Shown here one piece after another: positions 35,680-43,679 of a stretch of DNA of 43,679 nt (positions within the stretch are counted from its first letter, which is position 1; every line of letters starts with the position of its first letter). This DNA is from Laetiporus sulphureus 93-53. Lineage: Eukaryota; Basidiomycota; Agaricomycetes; Polyporales; Laetiporaceae. The translations under genes were made by a program, and so were the position numbers. The notes beneath the pieces are model-generated. The model saw nothing but the letters and a program-made list of their open reading frames with translations. It was not told the DNA's origin and did no database searches. Location of the stretch: the NCBI RefSeq assembly GCF_001632365.1, contig NW_024468541.1, forward strand, positions 119,005 to 162,683, read 5' to 3'.

Positions 35680-38600
35680 CTAATATGCCCGCGCCTTACC
35701 CTTGTCCTTCGCTGACAATCGCCCGGACCTCCTTGTGCCAACATTAATGGCCCCATCAGCAGCCTCATCGGTAGACGATTGGTCTTGGGCGGCGCGCGAG
35801 CGACTCGGACGAGAGCCAGACGCGACCGGAGCATTCGCGCTGCCACGACTGGGAGCCGGTACAAGGGGAGGTGACATGGATATATCAGTCTTGCGAGTCC
35901 GCGATGAAGGCTTCGATGCGGGACGAGGGCGGCTGGTGCTAGATCCCGACGCGGCTGGCGCAACGTGCAACTGGCTCGCCGGAGCAGCGGTGCGCAACGT
36001 CCGGACGCGTTTCGCTGGCGGTTTGAAAGGACCGTCAGAGTTGTCGTCGTCTGAAGCTCCGCGCTTGGTGCCGCGAGAAGCCGATGCGCGATTCAACTGT
36101 AGAGCGGGGATTTTCCTTTGACGTTTAGCCGGACGTTCGTCGATGTCATTAGAGCCGTTCTCGTCGATGCTCGCGTTGGCATTGCGCTTCCGCTGACGAG
36201 TGCGCGTAGCAATGGCGTCCGGATCATCGGCCTGCAGAATCTTCCCGTGGGTGTGACCTGGTAGTTGGTCGCCCGCTCCGTCCTTGGCGGGCCATTTCTG
36301 CTTGGAGATAGCCCTCGCAAGCAGATTCAACATGGGGTCGTGCGACTCTAGGTTGACCGCCCGTTTCCGTTCCACGACGGATGTTGCATCATCGAGCTGT
36401 TCCTGCTCCACATGATCATCGGCGAAGAGGTCTCTCTGACCTACCTTTCGCCCAAACAACGTCTGCAGCTGTGATGTCTCGTCATCCTCCTCGCTCTCTT
36501 CCACATCGCTATCACGTGCAGAGGTCTGCGAAGCAACCAGCTCGTCGTGGGCAGCACGTATCAGATACTCCGGTGGAGCTAATGTGCCGTCGGCTTCCGC
36601 GACAACGTACCGTGCCTTAAACCAGTTCAACAGCGTGGAGAAGATAGCATTTAGCGGTTGTTTGTCTGCAGTACCACCACTGGCAACTCCTGCAGAGAGA
36701 AAGTGAATCTCTTTGGCCAACCATATCAGCTCGCCGGCGGCCACGGTATGATACTTGAGAATCGGGCACCAGTAGTCGTCGTTGGAGAACACTGCGAGAT
36801 CGAAGAGGTTGGACATGTATCGAACCAGATCTCTGCAGGTGTTGTGGATATATCGCAGCGAGCAATATAGGAGAACGTAGAAGAAGGCTTCCAGCTCATC
36901 TGCAATCTCGACGGACTTGGCTGGCTGCAAGAGGACTATGGCAGATTGGAACTGCCATGTACCCTAGACACGGAAGACATGAGTTGTTTTCATGATCAGT
37001 AGCATTGGGTCAACGACTCACGGTACGATTGATCTGTCTTCGTTGTTCTAATGTTGGGTCATCCTCAATTCGCTTTGAGAACTCCCAGTCGCAGAGAATA
37101 CCCCGTCTAAGGAACTTCCCCTCGGTGGCTGTCTTGTAAAAGATGACGACGATATTGTTTGGACTGACATCCCGGTGAATACGGCTGGCTTTCGACACCG
37201 CCTGCGAATGTGCTAGGACGAGTCGTTAACTCTACGTTGAGGGCCGATAATGCACCTTCATTACCTTCGAGGGCATCAGTGACGGTGGTGGTCAGCTGAA
37301 AACCGTTGTCAAACTCTTCAAGACGCATGCCGACTTCTTCCTCGACAAGCCGGTAGTGCGTATACGATCTCAGCAGTGGCTCTGCGCCAACCGGAGTAGT
37401 ATCGGGATCCTCGTCTTCAGCGGATATTTGTTTTTGAGACGAGGAACTTGCGACGTTGCTCAAATTCTGACCACCGGTGCCTCCGTCTTCACTCGTCAAT
37501 GAGCTAGACTGTGCCTGTGGCTATGATAGGAATTGGTAACAAGCACTCCGCAGACCGAAAAAACGTACCTGTTCAATCGCCGGAGACTCGACCAATCCCT
37601 TCGCAGGGGTCGAATGCTGCGAGACGTCATCTTTGGACGTGAACGGATGAGCTGCTTCCTGCCCGGTAATAGGCGACTGAGCCGCTTCCTCCACTGTCGA
37701 ATCCCCGTCATTTGCGGCTTCATCGGCATGTGGCGAACCCGATCGTGCTTGTTGCTACAACAAAATTGTCACTATCGGCATATTAGAACACTAGGAACCA
37801 CGCACCTGTGCCCGAGTAGCGCCTGACGTACTCGCTCCGTTCTCCTCACCATCGCCATCGCTGGACTGTCCAACAACGCGTTCTTGCTCGTCGCTTCGCG
37901 CGGACCCGTCGATGACACTCTACAGGGTGCATCAGCGAATGCAAAGCCACCGCGCTGGCAGACGTACCGTTCCTGAACCCGTCGAACTCGCTTCATTTGC
38001 TTGCTTCCGACCCTTGCTCTTTTTCGCCTCACTGTGGGGCTGCTTCGAGCTGCGTTTGGCCTTGTTTCCTGCGGCTGCCCGCCCCAACCGTCTCTTTGTC
38101 TCGACTGTCTTCGCCTTCCGCTCCTTGCGTGCCTCCTGGTGCGCTTTCCTGAGGTACTCGTGTGCGAGTGTGGACTGTGCAATGCGTTCACCATTGATCT
38201 CATGCAAGACATCTTCGTGGCAGACCACAGTCGGGATATTCTCCACACCCGCCTCCTCCAGCTCTAGGATGATCTTGCCCTCCTTCTCCATACCGTCCAG
38301 GTCGATGCGCCACGTATCCTTCAGCCAGAAGAACTTTTCCTTCTTAGCCTCGTAGGCGACGAAGCCCTTCGTGCCGCGGCCAAACACCCCCCACGATCTG
38401 AAATGAGGGTTGCCGATGAGGAAAGGCTGCTCATATCCTTCCACCCTCACCCGCCACCGCCGAGCGCCACCCACCAACGACGCTTTGAAGTAACCCTTCA
38501 CATAGTCCAACGTGTCCTTGCATGTTTCGACCGCGTTGTCCATCGCCTTGTAATCGGCGGAGCCCGGCTCGACTGGCTCAACGGTGGTGTCGTAGCCTTG

Positions 38601-39479
38601 CTGTGCAGGACTCATGCACACGAATGAGGAGAGGAAATCGGCAAGCAGCTCATCTTCCTTGATGTAGTTGAAGCCCTCCGTCACGATCACACCCGACCGG
38701 TCCCAGCGCATGATGTAGGCGGTCGGACCGCAAATGAGAACGGAATAAAGATGGGTCCGGTGTTGGGTCTCGAAGATTCTCGCCGCGTACGTGATGAGCT
38801 GCGCCCATGTGTCCTCACGTTTCGTGCTCTTGGGCGCCAGCGTGTTGCCTTTGAATGGATCAGCGACATCGTCTCTCTTGAACTCGACCCACAGCGCTTG
38901 TTCATCCCAGTGTGGCGCGCCGTCTTTCGGGGCCTTCCCCTTGAACATCGCCACGTCGACTCTCTGCTTCGTCGGGTCGTCCTTGTCGCCCTTGTTCGCC
39001 GACAATGTAAACTTGTATTCCGGACAGAGCTTGTTCTTTGCTACCACGTTAATCTGCACAAACGCGTCAGCAGTCATCAATAAGAGATGAGTGAGCAACT
39101 GACGAATGCTCGATACATCTGCCTCTCTGTCCAGCTCCGTTTGACTGTCGTGCCACCGGCTTCCTGGGGAAGCTAAGCGCGAATTAGACACGACAATGGA
39201 TGAACGTGTGGTGTTACGTACCCCAGGAGTATATACGTTCTTGAACATGTCGCGGAGGATTGGCTTCTTGTCAGAGCTGTTTGGCTGGTTCTTCGAGCGC
39301 GACTTAATGTCGAAGACTTTGCGAAACTCCTTCGCGTCCATGAAACAGAGCTTGCCCTCAGCGTCCATCTTGTACTCTAACCGTATCTGCTGGATAGGCT
39401 GGTCCTGGTTCGCGGCAAATGGATAAGATCCAGTGACCTTTTTGGCTATCGGTGAAGTTGATGAGATGAGGTGCGCCAT
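35680..39479 (-). CDS. FunK1-type protein kinase
   Basis: It belongs to the fungal-specific kinase family 1, which is expanded in Agaricomycetes. The start is MAHLISSTSP at 39479 and the stop is TAG at 35680-35682. The protein has roughly 1,100 residues. The N-terminal part includes WVEFKRDD, YSVLICGPTAYIMRWDRSG and WGVFGRGTKGFVAYE. The kinase core follows, with HYRLVEEEVGMRLEEF, catalytic loop RIHRDVSPNNIVV, GILCDWEFSKR in the DFG position (DWE) and GTWQFQS. Between them lies a linker of about 190 residues rich in Lys, Ser, Glu and Ala. The C-terminal tail of about 300 residues is basic and disordered (PAKRQRK, SGRLSAKDKGKARAY), suggesting a nuclear protein. About seven introns are present. 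Substrates are unknown. Confidence 0.88.
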
Positions 39480-39751
39480 GAGAGACGCAGTGGAAAGGGG
39501 AACAAGGAGTGCTGCTTACCTCAACGCGGTTGGCTCGTCTTAAAACGTGCAGTGGAGGTTTGAACAAGAGACCACAGCGCACGATCCGCCTCCGACAAAT
39601 TCCGACTCAGACGCTTACTTCAGCAGCAATCTTATTGTATCGGATAGCGATCAAAGCTCAGTGGCACGCTGCCACGGCAGAAAGAACAGGAAGCAGGAGG
39701 TGAAGTTGTTTGGGAGGATTTGCGATTGTGGGCGCGCAGGCTCGCGGAGTG

Positions 39752-40259
39752 AAAGACCACGGCAACGCCACACGAGGCTCGCGTCCAAGCGGTGGCACAA
39801 ACGCGGTCACGTGCCGACCTTTTGTGTGCCCCATCCAATCAATAATGGTTTTGCAGGGTTTTCCCGTCAGCGAGATACTTCCTCTTAACACTCATACACT
39901 TCCACATCTCGAACGCAAGGATGTGAGACTATCTAGGCCGCTGCGGGAGATTGCGCCAACTCCTCGGACAGCCGTTAGCCCGCCGTCTCTGGGGTCAATG
40001 CGTCCCTCGTCTTGTACCCTCAAATTTCAACAGACTCTCAGCACGAGATAAACGCGCTTTCAGCGTGCGTCGCGCTGCCTAGTTTGGTTAGAGTGGCATT
40101 GACAACACACCCAGGAGTCCAGCTAGCCATTCTGAGACGTTCCGCGCAGATCAAAATCTGAGACATATGCCTCGAAGATCACATCAATGGCCATGGTCAA
40201 AGTCACACCGAAGCGAGGCTTCGAGCCGACAACCGAAGAACGCTCCCCTTCGGGCAAGT
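39752..40259 (+). repeat. Left arm of a large inverted repeat
   Basis: It matches 43173-43679 in reverse complement with only scattered differences and about one single-base indel. Position 39752 pairs with the last base of the window, so the true arm may be longer and could continue toward the FunK1 gene. Confidence 0.9.
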
Positions 40260-40450
40260 GGAGAAAGATTGTACGATGCACAACGTGGACTCCATGCCAT
40301 GGAAAGGTGTCAAGATAATGCACCCAAAAAATAATTCATCCGCAGGGGACTCTCGCAACGACAATACTTGCGGCGGGCCGCAGCACTCTGTGTTCTTGAA
40401 ACCAGACGACGACTCACCACAGCAATCTACGGGTACATTACGATACTGTG
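40123..40450 (-). pseudogene. Gene-end remnant inside the left arm
   Basis: A minus-strand frame ends with SDFDLRGTSQNG and a TAG at 40123-40125, after KPRFGVTLTMAIDV. The same C-terminus occurs on the plus strand of the right arm. Further upstream a second frame (VDCCGESSSGF, TPFHGME) is related to the right-side sequence (VDHCGRLSFDF, IPFHDMS) but the frames no longer connect. I do not recognise the family. It is probably a decayed duplicate. Confidence 0.4.
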
Positions 40451-40829
40451 TCTCGAAGACGGTGAAGGCGTGAATTTCATATGCATGACCTGCATAATGA
40501 TGACCATATCTACTTTGTATTGGCACCTTCGAGCTGATAGTTGTGGGAGTCATAGGCTCTGAGGGTAGATTTGGTGCAGCTATATGTCCGCACAAGGTAT
40601 AACTGTGGAGGAGCTGACTGCATAGAACCAAGACCATTCATCATATCAGAATCATTGGGTGTATGGTATACATGAAAACGAGTGTACGGACGAGGAGCGT
40701 CAGCCACCGACGCGTCATGCAAGATCCGATCGACGCGTTTCGGAGATGAAATAGCTTACGTAACCCTCAGTGCGTCCTATGTACGGTCGGATTCTAGCGA
40801 GAGGTATCGACGAAGATCAACGAGCAGTC
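40451..40829. other. Upstream region of the RMD1-family gene
   Basis: No gene is supported. It should contain the promoter of the gene starting at 40830. An in-frame upstream ATG lies at 40770 and would add 20 residues. Confidence 0.4.
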
Positions 40830-42826
40830 ATGTCTGCACCTGGTTCATCGCGCCCTCCTGCAGTCTCGTCGGCTGCCAGTCGTCGTCCGCGGCCCATCCG
40901 TACTATCTCTGGTTCTTCTCAGCGAAATATAGCACCTCGTCGCCCGTCTGTATCTCTCACGGGCGCCATCAACCCTGTCACCGGAGCGACCAAGGCCCAA
41001 CGGACATCCAAGACAACCCACAAGCTCGTTCTTCTTCCGTCTGCCCCGCAAACGAAGCCCTTGCCTCCAGAGGCTGAAGAGGAAGAGTCATTACTCGGAT
41101 ATGAGACGGATAGAGGAGTGCGCGAGAAGAAGAGTGCGGGAGAGCGGATGAGCAAGGAACAGAGAGAGCAAGCGGGCTTTCCGCGTCTCACTGCCTATTG
41201 CGTCGCGGACGCTTTCAAGATGAAGCTGCTCGCAAGCTTTCTAAAGCGGGAGCACAACGTTCAGCCTCGCGTGTTTGACGAGGCAATCTATGTGGTGAGT
41301 GACTTGTCCCATGGCACGTATTATACATCTCTCAATTCTTCGTAGATGTACCATCTCCCGCTACTACCGGGGTATGGTCCGCAAGCCAACATTCGTTCCT
41401 CTGCTCCGCCATCTTCAGACGCAGAGGATCCGTCCTCTGGATTCTCCGAAGCAGAAGAAGATGGCTACCAGGGCACGTACTTCAACAATCCAGAGTCGAG
41501 CACGACGCCTCCGTCAGCCAGCTACATCATTTCCTCATCGCCCATTCTCACCAATGCAGATATATCAATGCCAGATGCACCCCTCGCAAGTCCATCTGTG
41601 CATCCGGAAATACACTCTCCACAAGAAGACCGGGCTGAACGCAAGAGCAGGAAGAAGCGCTCGAAAGGCATCGCGAACGATGTGGACGCACGTGAAGGGG
41701 AATATGCTGAGGCCATCTTCTTTGCATATGGCGTCGCGGTGTTTTACGGTTTCTCGGAGGAGCAAGAACGCGGCATCCTGGAGGATGTGGAACATGCAGG
41801 CATAATGAGACGAAAGTTCGTCGAGGATGACTGGGAGATCGAGGAATGCCATTACACTGTCCGTCATTCCTCTTTGACTCGCGCGTTTTTCACCAACCGA
41901 CTATCTTATTCTGCGCAGCATGACCCAAATATCGCGTATCCGCGGATCTTCAACGACTTCTTCAGTGTGTCTTACGCTGTCTTCTTTCTGTATCACTGAT
42001 TTGCGATCCGGCGACAGCATTCAAGACTCGCTCTCACCTCCTCAAGCTGTCCGTCGCACACGCCCTCGCTCAATCAACGCTCCTCGCTCACTATGAAACG
42101 CATGCGAACAGGATCCTTTCGTCCAAGGACACAATGTCGATCCCACAGCAGCTCGCATCGACCGGTGCGCTTGCGCTCTCACGCAAGGAAGCACTGCGCC
42201 TCACCGGGCGGTTATTCACGCTCCGACGCGACGTGAACCTCGTGAGCAACGTGCTCGATGTGCCAGAGCTGTTCTGGAGCGAGGCGAGCCTGAAGGCGCT
42301 GTACGATGCGGTGAGGGAGTATATGGAGATTGGAGGACGGGTGCAGGTACTGAACGAGAAGCTCGCCGTGGCAGAGGATCTGGTGAGTAGACTTTCCACT
42401 CTAACTAGCGAAGACTGTTGATCACTGCTTGCATTGTCGAGCTCGGTGCGATTCACGACCATCTCAACAATAATGCGATGGAGCGCATCACATGGATTAT
42501 CATTTGGTACGCAGTTGTGCCCAATTTCAAGATAGGTTAGGCTCAATTGTTTCGATAGGCTGATTGTGATCGCCTGCGTCGTGGAAGTGGTGCGTAACTA
42601 TGATCCGCCTGCATTGAGGGCTTTCATCCCGTTGATTCCAAATCTCATCCTCTTCTACCCCATCTAGGGTGAGGTGATCGCGCGACTCGTAGTGCATGCG
42701 ACGATGAGCGACTCCGACTCTGCTACGAACGTGTGCACCAACGCCGCTGCTGCGTTGAATTCGCTTTCCAGAGAGGAGGCGCTAGAGATTCTGGAACGAC
42801 TGGCTCAGTCAGGAAATTCACTTTGA
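40830..42826 (+). CDS. RMD1 / DUF155 family protein
   Basis: It belongs to the RMD1/RMND1 (DUF155) family, whose members are mitochondrial or sporulation-linked membrane proteins. Seven exons give 547 residues: 40830-41294, 41346-41858, 41919-41964, 42018-42382, 42442-42506, 42559-42589 and 42668-42826. All joints keep frame. The N-terminal third is Ser-, Pro- and Arg-rich. The domain begins near FFAYGVAVFYGFSEEQE and continues through IAYPRIFNDFF, KLSVAHALAQSTLLAHYE, SIPQQLASTGALALSRKE, GRLFTLRRDVNLVSNVLDVP, LFWSE and YMEIGGRVQVLNEKLAV. It closes with a membrane segment (ITWIIIWLIVIACVVEV). I chose the start at 40830 (MSAPGSSRPP). The gene sits between the two arms of a large inverted repeat. 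Confidence 0.92.
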
Positions 42827-42869
42827 GGGATGAGGATCACTCCGCGTGTATCACAGATTATTTTTGACA
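42827..42869. terminator. 3' flank of the RMD1-family gene
   Basis: This is a short spacer after the stop at 42824-42826, before sequence related to the other arm begins. No specific polyadenylation signal can be assigned. Confidence 0.2.
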
Positions 42870-43308
42870 GAGCAATGTAGTATACGTGTAGACCATTGTG
42901 GTAGGTTGTCGTTTGATTTCGGTCGTCTCCACGATGCTAAGCGACGGTGTGGCAGCGCAGCGAGGCTAGGTGAAATACTCCATGGATGTATGGTGATACC
43001 TTTCCATGACATGTCTGGGTTGTACGTCACCCAAGTTTTCTCCTCTCTTACAATGAATGTATCTGAACACGTTGAACGGCTATCCCCGCCGGATCTTTTC
43101 GCATCACTTGAGCTGTCCATCGGATGGCAGCGTGCGTCGTCGTGCACGCAAGTTGCGCCGCAGCATGAATCTCTTGCCCGAAGGAAAGCGTTCTTCGGTT
43201 GTCGGCTCGAAGCCTCGCTTCGGTGTGGCTTTGACCATGACCATTGATGTGATCCTCGAGGCATATGTCTCAGATTTTGATCTGCGCGGAACGTCTCAGA
43301 ATGGCTAG
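42870..43308 (+). pseudogene. Gene-end remnant on the right side of the RMD1 gene
   Basis: A plus-strand frame ends SDFDLRGTSQNG and TAG at 43306-43308, after KPRFGVALTMTIDV, matching the left remnant almost residue for residue. Sequence at 42870-43040 is also related to the left side but much more diverged, and about 130 bp near 43040-43172 has no left counterpart. The protein family is not recognised. Confidence 0.4.
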
Positions 43309-43679
43309 CTGGACTCCTGGGTGTGTTGTCCGTGCCACCCTAACCGGACTAGGCAGCGCGACGCACGCTGAAAGCGCGTTTATCTCGTGCTGAGAGTCTG
43401 TTGAAATTTGAGGGTACAAGACGAGGGACGCATTGACCCCAGAGACGGCGGGCTAACGGCTGTCCGAGGAGTTGGCGCAATCTCCCGCAGCGGCCTAGAT
43501 AGTCTCACATCCTTGCGTTCGAGATGTGGAAGTGTATGAGTGTTAAGAGGAAGTATCTCGCTGACGGGAAAACCCTGCAAAACAATTATTGATTGGATGG
43601 GGCACACAAAAGGTCGGCACGTGACCGCGTTTGTGCCACCGCTTGGACGCGAGCCTCGTGTGGCGTTGCCGTGGTCTTT
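43173..43679 (-). repeat. Right arm of a large inverted repeat (runs off the window)
   Basis: It is the reverse complement of 39752-40259. Differences concentrate in two places. Near 40085-40105 the left arm reads TTTGG and CATTG where the right arm reads CCGGA and CACGG in equivalent positions. The other cluster is at the inner end. The rest is nearly identical. Confidence 0.9.

Noticed and set aside
1..43679. CRISPR array, prokaryotic operon or phage features
   Set aside because: No regularly spaced repeats were seen, and the spliceosomal introns show this is eukaryotic nuclear DNA.

Overview
The window looks like a piece of a basidiomycete (Agaricomycete-type) nuclear genome. Genes are split by many short introns of about 50-65 nt with GT...AG ends. 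The gene content fits: a FunK1-type kinase, a DUF6533-type membrane protein, a Het-C homologue, a full-size PDR transporter and flavin monooxygenases. No species can be named from the sequence alone.

Layout. About 1-10 kb is a repeat-rich, gene-poor, CpG-poor block. It holds a 5'-truncated Ty3/gypsy chromovirus-like element (about 217-3105). Its pol frame carries integrase, a chromodomain and then a complete set of dUTPase motifs, broken by one frameshift and four TGA stops. Next comes a decayed multi-pass membrane protein gene (3106-5196, minus), split by an 874-bp miniature LTR element (TRIM-like, 3501-4374) with a 6-bp target duplication. After that are a possible solo LTR, an unidentified repeat-containing ORF (7174-7707), and an 878-bp element with long inverted repeats (8874-9751) around a DUF6589-like coding fragment.

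About 10-43.7 kb is gene-rich and CpG-rich. In order: a PDR/ABCG transporter (10374-15818, minus, 16 exons); flavin monooxygenase copy 1 (17120-18959, minus, containing a 100-N gap that looks like an assembly artefact); a MAK5/DDX24-type DEAD-box helicase (20281-23292, minus); flavin monooxygenase copy 2 (23930-25660, plus); a DUF6533 protein (27213-28784, minus); a Het-C protein (29950-33823, minus); a FunK1 kinase (35680-39479, minus); and an RMD1/DUF155 protein (40830-42826, plus). The RMD1 gene lies between two nearly identical arms of an inverted repeat of at least 507 bp (39752-40259 and 43173-43679), and the right arm runs off the window.

How the genes may work together. The multidrug transporter beside two inverted monooxygenase paralogues could form a local xenobiotic or secondary-metabolite handling group, but this is inferred from proximity only. 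MAK5 (ribosome assembly) and RMD1 (mitochondrial or sporulation-related family) are housekeeping-type genes. The repeat block shows a clear decay signature: aligned LTR copies differ mainly as TG in one and CA in the other, as expected if ancestral CpG sites lost either strand's methylated cytosine independently.
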